Shown piece after piece: positions 44,206-59,300 of a DNA stretch of 64,000 bases; position 1 is the first letter of the stretch, and the number at the start of each line of letters is the position of its first letter. Position numbers and translations under genes: made by a program. The stretch is taken from NCBI GenBank assembly GCA_036925085.1, contig JAUPFP010000122.1, forward strand, positions 180,769-244,768, written 5' to 3'. This DNA comes from Brachycybe producta (taxonomy: Eukaryota; Arthropoda; Diplopoda; Playtdesmida; Andrognathidae). Below the pieces are notes generated by a model. That model was not told where the DNA came from. It saw only the letters and a program-made list of their open reading frames with translations, and did not search any database.

Positions 44206-47200
44206 TCAACTTTAATTTCAACTCCAATTTCAACTTCAATTTCAACTTCAATTTCAACTTTTATTTCAACTTCAATTTCAACTTCAATTTCAACTTCAAT
44301 TTCAACTTCAATTTCAACTTCACTTTCAACTTCACTTTCAACTTCAATTTCAACTTCAATTTCAATGTCAATTTCAATGTCAATTTCAACTTCAATTTCA
44401 ACTTCAATTTTAACTTCGATTTCAACTTCAATCTTAACTTCAATTTCAATTTCACTTTTAACTTCAATTTTGACTTCAATTTTAACTTCGATTACAACTT
44501 CAATTTCAACTTCAACTTCAATTTCAAACTTAACATCAACTTGAACTTTACTTCAACTTCAACTTCAACTTACTTTCAAGTCCAATTTCAACTTCAATTT
44601 CAACTTCAATTTCAACTTCAATTTCAATTCCAATTTCAACTTCAATTTCAACTTCAATTTTAACTTCAATTTCAACTTCAATTTCAACTTCAATTTTAAC
44701 TTCAATGTCAACTTCAAATTCAACTTCGATTTCAACTTCAAACTTAACTTCAACTTCAACTTCACCTTCAAGTTTAACTTAAAATTCAACTTAAACTTAA
44801 ACTATAACCATAATTTAAACTTAAACTTCAATTTTAACTTCAATTTCAACTTCAACTTTCAACATCAATTTCAACTTCAATTTCAACTTTAATTTCAACT
44901 TCAATTTCAACTTCAATTTCAACATCAACTACAATTTCAAACTTAATTTCAACTTCAACTTCACCTTCAAGTTCAACTTCAAATTTAACTTCAATTTCAA
45001 CTTCAATTTCAACTTCAATTTCAACTTCAAGTTCAACTTCAATTTCAACTTCAATTTCAACTTCAATTTCAACTTCAATTTCAACTTTAATTTCAACTTC
45101 AATTTCAACTTCAATTTCAACTTCAATTTCAACTTCAATTTCAACTTCACTTTCAACTTCACTTTCAACTTCAATTTCAACTTCAATTTCAATGTCAATT
45201 TCAATGTCAATTTCAATGTCAATTTCAATGTCAATTTCAATGTCAATTTCAACTTCAATTTCAACTTCAATTTTAACTTCGATTTCAACTTCAATCTTAA
45301 CTTCAATTTCAATTTCACTTTTAACTTCAATTTTGACTTCAATTTTAACTTCAATTTCAACTTCAACTTTCAACATCAATTTCAACTTCAATTTCAACTT
45401 TAATTTCAACTTCAATTTCAACTTCAATTTCAACTTCAATTTCAACTTCAATTTCAACTTCAATTTCAACTTCAATTTCAACTTCAATTTCAACTTCAAT
45501 TTCAACTTCAATTTCAACTTTAATTCCAACTTCAATTTCAACTTTAATTCCAACTTCAATTTCAACTTCAATTTTAACTTCAATTTCAACTTCAATTTCA
45601 ACTTCAATTTCAACTTCAATTTCAACTTCAATTTCAACTTCAATTTTAACTTCAATATCAACTTCAATTTCAACTTCAATTTCAACTTCAATTTCAACTT
45701 CAATTTCAACTTCAATTTCAACTTCAATTTCAACTTCAATTTCAACTTCAATTTCAACTTCAATTTTAATTTCAAATTCAACTTAAACTTCAATTTCAAA
45801 CTTAACTTCAACTTCAACTTAACTTCAACTTTAACTTCAACTTCACTTTCAAGTTCAACTTCAAATTCATCTTCAACTTAACTTCAACTTCAACTTCAAC
45901 TTCACTTTCAAGTTCAACTTCAAATTCATCTTCAACTTTAACTTCAATTAAACTTAAACTTCAATTTTAACTTCAATTTCAACTTCAATTTCAGTTTCAA
46001 CTTTCAAATTCAACTTCAATTTCAACTTCAATTTCAACTCCAATTTCAACTTCAATTTCAACTTCAATTTCAACTTCAATTTCAACTTCAATTTCAATTT
46101 CAATTTCAACTTCAATTTCAACTTCAATTTCAATTTAAACTTTAATTTCAACTCCAATTCCAACTTCAATTTCAACTTCAATTTCAACTTCAATTTCAAC
46201 TTCAAATTCAACTTCAATTTCAACTTCAAACTTAACTTCAACTTCAACTTCATCTTCAAGTTTAACTTAAAATTCAACTTAAACTTCAACTTTAACCACA
46301 ACTTAAACATAAACTTCAATTTTAACTTCAATATCAACTTCAATTTCAACTTCAATTTCAACTTCAATTTCAACTTCAGTTTCAACTTCAATTTCAACTT
46401 CAATTTCAACTTCAATTTCAACTTAAACTTCAATTTCAAACTTAACTTCAACTTTAACTTAACTTCAACTTTAACTTCAACTTCACTTTCAAGTTCAACT
46501 TCAAATTCATCTTCAACTTAACTTCAACTTCAACTTCAACTTCACTTTCAAGTTCAACTTCAAATTCATCTTCAACTTTAACTTCAATTAAACTTAAACT
46601 TCAATTTTAACTTCAATTTCAACTTCAAATTCAGTTTCAACTTTCAAATTCAACTTCAATTTCAACTTCAATTTCAACTCCAATTTCAACTTCAATTTCA
46701 ACTTCAATTTCAATTTCAATTTCAACTTCAATTTCAACTTCAATTTCAATTTCAACTTTAATTTCAACTCCAATTTCAACTTCAATTTCATCTTCAATTT
46801 CAACTTCAACTTCAACTTCATCTTCAACTTTAACTTAAAATTCAACTTAAACTTCAACTTTAACCACAACTTAAACATAAACTTCAATTTTAACTTCAAT
46901 TTCAAATTCAACTTCAACTTCAATTTCAACTTTAATTCCAACTTCAATTTCAACTTCAATTTCAACTTCAATTTCAACTTTAATTCCAACTTCAATTTCA
47001 ACTTCAATTTTAACTTCAATTTCAACTTCAATTTCAACTTCAATTTCAACTTCAATTTCAACTTCAATTTCAACTTCAATTTTAACTTCAATATCAACTT
47101 CAATTTCAACTTCAATTTCAACTTCAATTTCAACTTCAATTTCAAACTTAATTTCAACTTCAACTTCACTTTCAATTTCAACTTCAATTTCAACTTTAAT

Positions 47201-48868
47201 TTCAACTCCAATTTCAACTTCAATTTCAACTTCAATTTCAACTTCAATTTCAACTTCAATTTCAACTTCAATTTTAACTTCAATTTCAACTTCAAATTCA
47301 ACTTCAATTTTAACTTCAATTTCAACTTCAAATTCAACTTCGATTTCAAATTCAAACTTAACTTCAACTTCAACTTCACCTTCAAGTTTAACTTAAAATT
47401 CAACTTAAACTTAAACTTTAACCATAATTTAAACTTAAACTTCAATTTTAACTTCAATTTCAACTTCAACTTTCAACTTCAATTTCAACTTCAATTTCAA
47501 CTTCAATTTCAACTTTAATTTCAACTTCGATTTCAACTTCAATTTCAACTTCAATTTCAACTTTAATTCCAACTTCAATTTCAACTTCAAATTTAACTTA
47601 ACTTCAACTTTAACTTCAACTTAAACTTAAACTTCAATTTTAACTTCAATTTCAACTTCAATTTCAACATCAATTTCAACTTCAATTTCAACTTCAATTT
47701 CAACTTCAATTTCAACTTCAATTTCAACTTCAATTTCAACTTCAATTTCAACTTCAATTTCAACTTCAATTTCAACTTCAGTGTCAACTTCAATTTCAAT
47801 GTCAATTTCAACTTTAATTCCAACTTCAATTTCAACTTCAATTTTAACTTCAATTTCAACTTCAATTTCAACTTCAATTTCAACTTCAATTTCAACTTCA
47901 ATTTCAACTTCAATTTCAACTTCAATTTCAACTTCAATTTCAACTTCAATTTCAACTTTAATTTCAACTTCAATTTCAACTTCAATTTCAAATTCAATTT
48001 CAACTTCAATTTCAACTTCAATTTTAACTTCACTTTCAACTTCACTTTCAACTTCACTTTCAACTTCAATTTCAACTTCAATTTCAATGTCAATTTCAAT
48101 GTCAATTTCAATGTCAATTTCAATGTCAATTTCAATGTCAATTTCAACATCAACTACAATTTCAAACTTAATTTCAACTTCAACTTCACCTTCAAGTTCA
48201 ACTTCAAATTTAACTTCAATTTCAACTTCAATTTCAACTTCAATTTCAACTTCAATTTCAACTTCAATTTCAACTTCAATTTCAACTTCAATTTCAACTT
48301 CAATTTCAACTTCAATTTTAACTTCAATATCAACTTCAATTTCAACTTCAATTTCAACTTCAATTTCAACTTTAATTCCAACTTCAATTTCAACTTCAAT
48401 TTTAACTTCAATTTCAACTTCAATTTCAACTTCAATTTCAACTTCAATTTCAACTTCAATTTCAACTTCAATTTCAACTTCAATTTCAACTTCAATTTCA
48501 ACTTCAATTTCAACTTTAATTTCAACTTCAATTTCAACTTCAATTTCAAATTCAATTTCAACTTCAATTTCAACTTCAATTTTAACTTCACTTTCAACTT
48601 CACTTTCAACTTCAATTTCAACTTCAATTTCAATGTCAATTTCAATGTCAATTTCAATGTCAATTTCAATGTCAATTTCAATGTCAATTTCAACTTCAAT
48701 TTCAACTTCAATTTTAACTTCGATTTCAACTTCAATCTTAACTTCAATTTCAATTTCACTTTTAACTTCAATTTTGACTTCAATTTTAACTTCGATTTCA
48801 ACTTCAATTTCAACTTCAACTTCAATTTCAAACTTAACATCAACTTGAACTTTACTTCAACTTCAACT

Positions 48869-49159
48869 TCAACTTACTTTCAAGTTCAATTTCAACTTCA
48901 ATTTCAACTTCAATTTCAACTTCAATTTCAATTCCAATTTCAACTTCAATTTCAACTTCAATTTTAACTTCAATTTCAACTGCAAATTCAACTTCAATTT
49001 TAACTTCAATTTCAACTTCAAATTCAACTTCGATTTCAACTTCAAACTTAACTTCAACTTCAACTTCACCTTCAAGTTTAACTTAAAATTCAACTTAAAC
49101 TTAAACTTTAACCATAATTTAAACTTAAACTTCAATTTTAACTTCAATTTCAACTTCAA
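48869..49159. repeat. Array 2 long-range duplicate, copy A
   Basis: It matches 54620-54910 (offset 5,751). Both carry the same ordered set of variants, including the AACTGCAAATTC word and the TTTAACCATAATTTAAAC landmark, and translate identically over 96 codons on the minus strand. Confidence 0.88.
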
Positions 49160-50290
49160 CTTTCAACTTCAATTTCAACTTCAATTTCAACTTTAATTTC
49201 AACTTCAATTTCAACTTCAATTTCAACATCAACTACAATTTCAAACTTAATTTCAACTTCAACTTCACCTTCAAGTTCAACTTCAAATTTAACTTCAATT
49301 TCAACTTCAATTTCAACTTCAATTTCAACTTCAATTTCAACTTCAATTTCAACTTCAATTTCAACTTCAATTTCAACTTCAATTTCAACTTCAATTTTAA
49401 CTTCAATATCAACTTCAATTTCAACTTCAATTTCAACTTCAATTTCAACTTCAATTTCAACTTCAATTTCAACTTCAATTTCAACTTTAATTCCAACTTC
49501 AATTTCAACTTCAATTTTAACTTCAATTTCAACTTCAATTTCAACTTCAATTTCAACTTCAATTTCAACTTCAATTTCAACTTCAATTTCAACTTCAATT
49601 TCAACTTCAATTTCAACTTCAATTTCAACTTCAATTTCAACTTCAATTTCAACTTCAATTTCAACTTCACTTTTAATTTCAAATTCAACTTAAACTTCAA
49701 TTTCAAACTTAACTTCAACTTCAACTTAACTTCAACTTTAACTTCAACTTTAACTTCAACTTTAACTTCAACTTCACTTTCAAGTTCAACTTCAAATTCA
49801 TCTTCAACTTAACTTCAACTTCAACTTCAACTTCACTTTCAAGTTCAACTTCAAATTCATCTTCAACTTTAACTTCAATTAAACTTAAACTTCAATTTTA
49901 ACTTCAATTTCAACTTCAATTTCAGTTTCAACTTTCAAATTCAGCTTCAATTTCAAATTCAATTTCAACTTCAATTTCAACTTCAATTTCAATTTCAACT
50001 TTAATTTCAACTCCAATTTCAACTTCAATTTCAACTTCAATTTCAACTTCAATTTCAACTTCAATTTCAACTTCAAATTCAACTTCAATTTCTACTTCAA
50101 ACTTAACTTCAACTTCAACTTCATCTTCAAGTTTAACTTAAAATTCAACTTAAACTTCAACTTTAACCACAACTTAAACATAAACTTCAATTTTAACTTC
50201 AATATCAACTTCAATTTCAACTTCAATTTCAACTTCAATTTCAACTTCAGTTTCAACTTCAATTTCAACTTCAATTTCAACTTCAATTTC

Positions 50291-51180
50291 AACTTAAACT
50301 TCAATTTCAAACTTAACTTCAACTTCAACTTAACTTCAACTTTAACTTCAACTTCACTTTCAAGTTCAACTTCAAATTCATCTTCAACTTAACTTCAACT
50401 TCAACTTCAACTTCACTTTCAAGTTCAACTTCAAATTCATCTTCAACTTTAACTTCAATTAAACTTAAACTTCAATTTCAACTTCAACTTCACTTTCAAT
50501 TTCAACTTCAATTTCAACTTTAATTTCAACTCCAATTTCAACTTCAATTTCAACTTCAATTTAAACTTCAATTTCAACTTCAATTTCAACTTCAATTTTA
50601 ACTTCAATTTCAACTTCAAATTCAACTTCAATTTTAACTTCAATTTCAACTTCAAATTCAACTTCGATTTCAAATTCAAACTTAACTTCAACTTCAACTT
50701 CACCTTCAAGTTTAACTTAAAATTCAACTTAAACTTAAACTTTAACCATAATTTAAACTTAAACTTCAATTTTAACTTCAATTTCAACTTCAACTTTCAA
50801 CTTCAATTTCAACTTCAATTTCAACTTCAATTTCAACTTTAATTTCAACTTCGATTTCAACTTCAATTTCAACATCAACTACAATTTCAAACTTAATTTC
50901 AACTTCAACTTCACCTTCAAGTTCAACTTCAAATTTAACTTCAATTTCAACTTCAATTTCAACTTCAATTTCAACTTCAATTTCAACTTCAATTTTAACT
51001 TCAATATCAACTTCAATTTCAACTTCAATTTCAACTTCAAATTCAACTTCAATTTCAACTTCAATTTCAACTCCAATTTCAACTTCAATTTCAACTTCAA
51101 TTTCAATTTCAATTTCAACTTCAATTTCAACTTCAATTTCAATTTCAACTTTAATTTCAACTCCAATTTCAACTTCAATT
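50291..51180. repeat. Array 2 higher-order duplicate, copy A (offset 2,193)
   Basis: Landmarks at 50291 (AACTTAAACTTCAATTT), 50461 (AAACTTAAAC) and 51006 (AATATC) recur exactly 2,193 bases later. Divergence begins at about 51180. Confidence 0.88.
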
Positions 51181-51780
51181 TCAACTTCAATTTCAAATTC
51201 AACTACAACTTCAATTTCAACTTTAATTCCAACTTCAATTTCAACTTCAATTTCAACATCAACTTCAATTTCAAACTTAATTTCAACTTCAACTTCACTT
51301 TCAATTTCAACTTCAATTTCAACTTTAATTTCAACTCCAATTTCAACTTCAATTTAAACTTCACTTTCAACTTCACTTTCAACTTCAATTTCAACTTCAA
51401 TTTCAATGTCAATTTCAATGTCAATTTCAATGTCAATTTCAATGTCAATTTCAACTTCAATTTCAACTTCAATTTTAACTTCGATTTCAACTTCAATCTT
51501 AACTTCAATTTCAATTTCACTTTTAACTTCAATTTTGACTTCAATTTTAACTTCGATTTCAACTTCAATTTCAACTTCAACTTCAATTTCAAACTTAACA
51601 TCAACTTGAACTTTACTTCAACTTCAACTTCAACTTACTTTCAAGTTCAATTTCAACTTCAATTTCAACTTCAATTTCAACTTCAATTTCAATTCCAATT
51701 TCAACTTCAATTTCAACTTCAATTTTAACTTCAATATCAACTTCAATTTCAACTTCAAATTCAACTTCGATTTCAAATTC

Positions 51781-52465
51781 AAACTTAACTTCAACTTCAA
51801 CTTCACCTTCAAGTTTAACTTAAAATTCAACTTAAACTTAAACTTTAACCATAATTTAAACTTAAACTTCAATTTTAACTTCAATTTCAACTTCAACTTT
51901 CAACTTCAATTTCAACTTCAATTTCAACTTCAATTTCAACTTTAATTTCAACTTCGATTTCAACTTCAATTTCAACATCAACTACAATTTCAAACTTAAT
52001 TTCAACTTCAACTTCACCTTCAAGTTCAACTTCAAATTTAACTTCAATTTCAACTTCAATTTCAACTTCAATTTTAACTTCAATTTCAACTTCAATTTTA
52101 ACTTCAATATCAACTTCAATTTCAACTTCAATTTCAACTTCAAATTCAACTTCAATTTCAACTTCAATTTCAACTCCAATTTCAACTTCAATTTCAACTT
52201 CAATTTCAATTTCAATTTCAACTTCAATTTCAACTTCAATTTCAATTTCAACTTTAATTTCAACTCCAATTTCAACTTCAATTTCAACTTCAATTTCAAC
52301 TTCAACTTCAACTTCATCTTCAACTTTAACTTAAAATTCAACTTAAACTTCAACTTTAACCACAACTTAAACATAAACTTCAATTTTAACTTCAATTTCA
52401 AATTCAACTACAACTTCAATTTCAACTTTAATTCCAACTTCAATTTCAACTTCAATTTCAACTTC
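51781..52465. repeat. Array 2 nested duplicate, copy A (offset 1,090)
   Basis: It matches 52871-53555 base for base over most of its length, for example AAACTTAACTTCAAC at 51781 and 52871, and the ACATCAACTACAA word at about 51974 and 53064. It ends at about 52465. Confidence 0.87.
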
Positions 52466-52483
52466 AATTTCAACTTCAATTTC

Positions 52484-53373
52484 AACTTAAACTTCAATTT
52501 CAAACTTAACTTCAACTTCAACTTAACTTCAACTTTAACTTCAACTTCACTTTCAAGTTCAACTTCAAATTCATCTTCAACTTAACTTCAACTTCAACTT
52601 CAACTTCACTTTCAAGTTCAACTTCAAATTCATCTTCAACTTTAACTTCAATTAAACTTAAACTTCAATTTCAACTTCAACTTCACTTTCAATTTCAACT
52701 TCAATTTCAACTTTAATTTCAACTCCAATTTCAACTTCAATTTCAACTTCAATTTAAACTTCAATTTCAACTTCAATTTCAACTTCAATTTTAACTTCAA
52801 TTTCAACTTCAAATTCAACTTCAATTTTAACTTCAATTTCAACTTCAAATTCAACTTCGATTTCAAATTCAAACTTAACTTCAACTTCAACTTCACCTTC
52901 AAGTTTAACTTAAAATTCAACTTAAACTTAAACTTTAACCATAATTTAAACTTAAACTTCAATTTTAACTTCAATTTCAACTTCAACTTTCAACTTCAAT
53001 TTCAACTTCAATTTCAACTTCAATTTCAACTTTAATTTCAACTTCGATTTCAACTTCAATTTCAACATCAACTACAATTTCAAACTTAATTTCAACTTCA
53101 ACTTCACCTTCAAGTTCAACTTCAAATTTAACTTCAATTTCAACTTCAATTTCAACTTCAATTTCAACTTCAATTTCAACTTCAATTTTAACTTCAATAT
53201 CAACTTCAATTTCAACTTCAATTTCAACTTCAAATTCAACTTCAATTTCAACTTCAATTTCAACTCCAATTTCAACTTCAATTTCAACTTCAATTTCAAT
53301 TTCAATTTCAACTTCAATTTCAACTTCAATTTCAATTTCAACTTTAATTTCAACTCCAATTTCAACTTCAATT
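52484..53373. repeat. Array 2 higher-order duplicate, copy B (offset 2,193)
   Basis: It is the partner of 50291-51180, with matching landmarks at 52484, 52654 and 53199. Confidence 0.88.
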
Positions 53374-53555
53374 TCAACTTCAATTTCAACTTCAACTTCA
53401 ACTTCATCTTCAACTTTAACTTAAAATTCAACTTAAACTTCAACTTTAACCACAACTTAAACATAAACTTCAATTTTAACTTCAATTTCAAATTCAACTA
53501 CAACTTCAATTTCAACTTTAATTCCAACTTCAATTTCAACTTCAATTTCAACATC
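52871..53555. repeat. Array 2 nested duplicate, copy B (offset 1,090)
   Basis: It is the partner of 51781-52465 and overlaps copy B of the 2,193-bp pair, so at least two rounds of duplication are stacked here. Confidence 0.87.
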
Positions 53556-54619
53556 AACTTCAATTTCAAACTTAATTTCAACTTCAACTTCACTTTCAAT
53601 TTCAACTTCAATTTCAACTTTAATTTCAACTCCAATTTCAACTTCAATTTAAACTTCACTTTCAACTTCACTTTCAACTTCAATTTCAACTTCAATTTCA
53701 ATGTCAATTTCAATGTCAATTTCAATGTCAATTTCAATGTCAATTTCAACTTCAATTTCAACTTCAATTTTAACTTCGATTTCAACTTCAATCTTAACTT
53801 CAATTTCAATTTCACTTTTAACTTCAATTTTGACTTCAATTTTAACTTCAATTTCAACTTCAATTTCAACTTCAACTTCAATTTCAAACTTAACATCAAC
53901 TTGAACTTTACTTCAACTTCAACTTCAACTTACTTTCAAGTTCAATTTCAACTTCAATTTCAACTTCAATTTCAACTTTCAATTTCAATTCCAATTTCAA
54001 CTTCAATTTCAACTTCAATTTTAACTTCAATATCAACTTCAATTTCAACTTCAATTTCAACTTCAATTTCAACTTTAATTCCAACTTCAATTTCAACTTC
54101 AATTTTAACTTCAATTTCAACTTCAATTTCAACTTCAATTTCAACTTCAATTTCAACTTCAATTTCAACTTCAATTTCAACTTCAATTTCAACTTTAATT
54201 CCAACTTCAATTTCAACTTCAATTTTAACTTCAATTTCAACTTCAATTTCAACTTCAATTTCAACTTCAATTTCAACTTCAATTTCAACTTCAATTTCAA
54301 CTTCAATTTCAACTTCAATTTCAACTTCACTTTCAACTTCACTTTCAACTTCAATTTCAACTTCAATTTCAATGTCAATTTCAATGTCAATTTCAATGTC
54401 AATTTCAATGTCAATTTCAATGTCAATTTCAATGTCAATTTCAACTTCAATTTCAACTTCAATTTTAACTTCGATTTCAACTTCAATCTTAACTTCAATT
54501 TCAATTTCACTTTTAACTTCAATTTTGACTTCAATTTTAACTTCGATTTCAACTTCAATTTCAACTTCAACTTCAATTTCAAACTTAACATCAACTTGAA
54601 CTTTACTTCAACTTCAACT

Positions 54620-54910
54620 TCAACTTACTTTCAAGTTCAATTTCAACTTCAATTTCAACTTCAATTTCAACTTCAATTTCAATTCCAATTTCAACTTCAA
54701 TTTCAACTTCAATTTTAACTTCAATTTCAACTGCAAATTCAACTTCAATTTTAACTTCAATTTCAACTTCAAATTCAACTTCGATTTCAACTTCAAACTT
54801 AACTTCAACTTCAACTTCACCTTCAAGTTTAACTTAAAATTCAACTTAAACTTAAACTTTAACCATAATTTAAACTTAAACTTCAATTTTAACTTCAATT
54901 TCAACTTCAA
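54620..54910. repeat. Array 2 long-range duplicate, copy B
   Basis: It is the partner of 48869-49159. A third, extended version of the same variant order follows at once at about 55140-55349. Confidence 0.85.
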
Positions 54911-57789
54911 CTTTCAACTTCAATTTCAACTTCAATTTCAACTTCAATTTCAACTTCAATTTCAACTTCAATTTCAACTTCAATTTTAACTTCAATATCA
55001 ACTTCAATTTCAACTTCAATTTCAACTTCAATTTCAACTTCAATTTCAACTTCAATTTTAACTTTAATTCCAACTTCAATTTCAACTTCAATTTTAACTT
55101 CAATTTCAACTTCAATTTCAACTTCAATTTCAACTTCAATTTCAACTTCAATTTTAACTTCAATTTCAACTGCAAATTCAACTTCAATTTTAACTTCAAT
55201 TTCAACTTCAAATTCAACTTCGATTTCAACTTCAAACTTAACTTCAACTTCAACTTCACCTTCAAGTTTAACTTAAAATTCAACTTAAACTTAAACTTTA
55301 ACCATAATTTAAACTTAAACTTCAATTTTAACTTCAATTTCAACTTCAACTTTCAACTTCAATTTCAACTTCAATTTCAACTTTAATTTCAACTTCAATT
55401 TCAACTTCAATTTCAACATCAACTACAATTTCAAACTTAATTTCAACTTCAACTTCACCTTCAAGTTCAACTTCAAATTTAACTTCAATTTCAACTTCAA
55501 TTTCAACTTCAATTTCAACTTCAATTTCAACTTCAATTTCAACTTCAATTTCAACTTCAATTTCAACTTCAATTTTAACTTCAATATCAACTTCAATTTC
55601 AACTTCAATTTCAACTTCAATTTCAACTTCAATTTCAACTTCAATTTCAACTTCAATTTCAACTTTAATTCCAACTTCAATTTCAACTTCAATTTTAACT
55701 TCAATTTCAACTTCAATTTCAACTTCAATTTCAACTTCAATTTCAACTTCAATTTCAACTTCAATTTTAACTTCAATATCAACTTCAATTTCAACTTCAA
55801 TTTCAACTTCAATTTCAACTTCAATTTCAACTTCAATTTCAACTTCAATTTCAACTTCAATTTCAACTTCAATTTCAACTTCAATTTCAACTTCAATTTC
55901 AACTTCAATTTCAACTTCAATTTCAACTTCACTTTTAATTTCAAATTCAACTTAAACTTCAATTTCAAACTTAACTTCAACTTCAATTTAACTTCAACTT
56001 TAACTTCAACTTCACTTTCAAGTTCAACTTCAAATTCATCTTCAACTTAACTTCAACTTCAACTTCAACTTCACTTTCAAGTTCAACTTCAAATTCATCT
56101 TCAACTTTAACTTCAATTAAACTTAAACTTCAATTTTAACTTCAATTTCAACTTCAATTTCAGTTTCAACTTTCAAATTCAACTTCAATTTCAACTTCAA
56201 TTTCAACTCCAATTTCAACTTCAATTTCAACTTCAATTTCAACTTCAATTTCAATTTCAATTTCAACTTCAATTTCAACTTCAATTTCAATTTCAACTTT
56301 AATTTCAACTCCAATTTCAAATTCAATTTCAACTTCAATTTCAACTTCAATTTCAACTTTAATTCCAACTTCAATTTCAACTTCAATTTCAACATCAACT
56401 TCAATTTCAAACTTAATTTCAACTTCAACTTCACTTTCAATTTCAACTTCAATTTCAACTTTAATTTCAACTCCAATTTCAACTTCAATTTCAACTTCAA
56501 TTTCAACTTCAATTTCAACTTCAATTTCAACTTCAATTTTAACTTCAATTTCAACTTTAAATTCAACTTCAATTTTAACTTCAATTTCAACTTCAACTTT
56601 CAACTTCAATTTCAACTTCAATTTCAACTTTAATTTCAACTTCAATTTCAACTTCAATTTCAACATCAACTACAATTTCAAACTTAATTTCAACTTCAAC
56701 TTCACCTTCAAGTTCAACTTCAAATTTTACTTCAATTTCAACTTCAATTTCAACTTCAATTTCAACTTCAATTTCAACTTCAATTTCAACTTCAATTTTA
56801 ACTTCAATATCAACTTCAATTTCAACTTCAATTTCAACTTCAATTTCAACTTCAATTTCAACTTCAATTTCAACTTCAATTTCAACATCAATTTCAACTT
56901 TAATTCCAACTTCAATTTCAACTTCAATTTTAACTTCAATTTCAACTTCAATTTCAACTTCAATTTCAACTTCAATTTCAACTTCAATTTCAACTTCAAT
57001 TTCAACTTCAATTTCAACTTCAATTTCAACTTCAATTTCAACTTCAATTTCAACTTAAATTTCAACTTCAATTTCAACTTCAATTTCAACTTCAATTTTA
57101 ACTTCAATATCAACTTCAATTTCAACTTCAATTTCAACTTCAATTTCAACTTCAATTTCAACTTCAATTTCAACTTCAATTTCAACTTCAATTTCAACTT
57201 TAATTCCAACTTCAATTTCAACTTCAATTTTAACTTCAATTTCAACTTCAATTTCAACTTCAATTTCAACTTCAATTTCAACTTCAATTTCAACTTCAAT
57301 TTCAACTTCAATTTTAACTTCAATATCAACTTCAATTTCAACTTCAATTTCAACTTCAATTTCAACTTCAATCTTAACTTCAATTTCAATTTCACTTTTA
57401 ACTTCAATTTTAACTTCGATTTCAACTTCAATTTCAACTTCAACTTCAATTTCAAACTTAACATCAACTTGAACTTTACTTCAACTTCAACTTCAACTTA
57501 CTTTCAAGTTCAATTTCAACTTCAATTTCAATTCCAATTTCAACTTCAATTTCAACTTCAATTTTAACTTCAATTTCAACTGCAAATTCAACTTCAATTT
57601 TAACTTCAATTTCAACTTCAAATTCAACTTCGATTTCAACTTCAAACTTAACTTCAACTTCAACTTCACCTTCAAGTTTAACTTAAAATTCAACTTAAAC
57701 TTAAACTTTAACCATAATTTAAACTTAAACTTCAATTTTAACTTCAATTTCAACTTCAACTTTCAACTTCAATTTCAACTTCAATTTCA

Positions 57790-59300
57790 ACTTCAATTTC
57801 AACTTCAAATTCAACTTCAATTTCAACTTCAAACTTAACTTCAACTTCAACTTCACCTTCAAGTTTAACTTAAAATTCAACTTAAACTTCAACTTTAACC
57901 ACAACTTAAACATAAACTTCAATTTTAACTTCAATTTCAAATTCAACTTCAACTTCAATTTCAACTTCAATTTCAACTTTAATTCCAACTTCAATTTCAA
58001 CTTCAATTTCAACATCAACTTCAATTTCAAACTTAATTTCAACTTCAACTTCACTTTCAATTTCAACTTCAATTTCAACTTTAATTTCAACTCCAATTTC
58101 AACTTCAATTTCAACTTCAATTTCAACTTCAATTTCAACTTCAATTTCAACTTCAATTTTAACTTCAATTTCAACTTTAAATTCAACTTCAATTTTAACT
58201 TCAATTTCAACTTCAACTTTCAACTTCAATTTCAACTTCAATTTCAACTTTAATTTCAACTTCAATTTCAACTTCAATTTCAACATCAACTACAATTTCA
58301 AACTTAATTTCAACTTCAACTTCACCTTCAAGTTCAATTTCAAATTTTACTTCAATTTCAACTTCAATTTCAACTTCAATTTCAACTTCAATTTCAACTT
58401 CAATTTCAACTTCAATTTTAACTTCAATATCAACTTCAATTTCAACTTCAATTTCAACTTCAATTTCAACTTCAATTTCAACTTCAATTTCAACTTCAAT
58501 TTCAACTTCAATTTCAACATCAATTTCAACTTTAATTCCAACTTCAATTTCAACTTCAATTTTAACTTCAATTTCAACTTCAATTTCAACTTCAATTTCA
58601 ACTTCAATTTCAACTTCAATTTCAACTTCAATTTCAACTTCAATTTCAACTTCAATTTCAACTTAAATTTCAACTTCAATTTCAACTTCAATTTCAACTT
58701 CAATTTTAACTTCAATATCAACTTCAATTTCAACTTCAATTTCAACTTCAATTTCAACTTCAATTTCAACTTCAATTTCAACTTCAATTTCAACTTTAAT
58801 TCCAACTTCAATTTCAACTTCAATTTTAACTTCAATTTCAACTTCAATTTCAACTTCAATTTCAACTTCAATTTCAACTTCAATTTCAACTTCAATTTCA
58901 ACTTCAATTTTAACTTCAATATCAACTTCAATTTCAACTTCAATTTCAACTTCAATTTCAACTTCAATTTCAACTTCATTTTCAACTTCAATTTCAACTT
59001 CAATTTCAACTTCAATTTCAACTTCAATTTCAACTTCAATTTCAACTTCAATTTTAATTTCAAATTCAACTTAAACTTCAATTTCAAACTTAACTTCAAC
59101 TTCAACTTAACTTCAACTTTAACTTCAACTTCACTTTCAAGTTCAACTTCAAATTCATCTTCAACTTAACTTCAACTTCAACTTCAACTTCACTTTCAAG
59201 TTTAACTTCAAATTCATCTTCAACTTTAACTTTAATTAAACTTAAACTTCAATTTTAACTTCAATTTCAACTTCAATTTCGGTTTCAACTTTCAAATTCA
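57790..59300. repeat. Array 2 higher-order repeat copy 1 (about 2.56 kb period)
   Basis: Its markers are CCACAACTTAAAC (57899), CAAATTTTAC (58341), TTCATTTTC (58978) and TTTCGGTTTC (59281). Confidence 0.86.
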
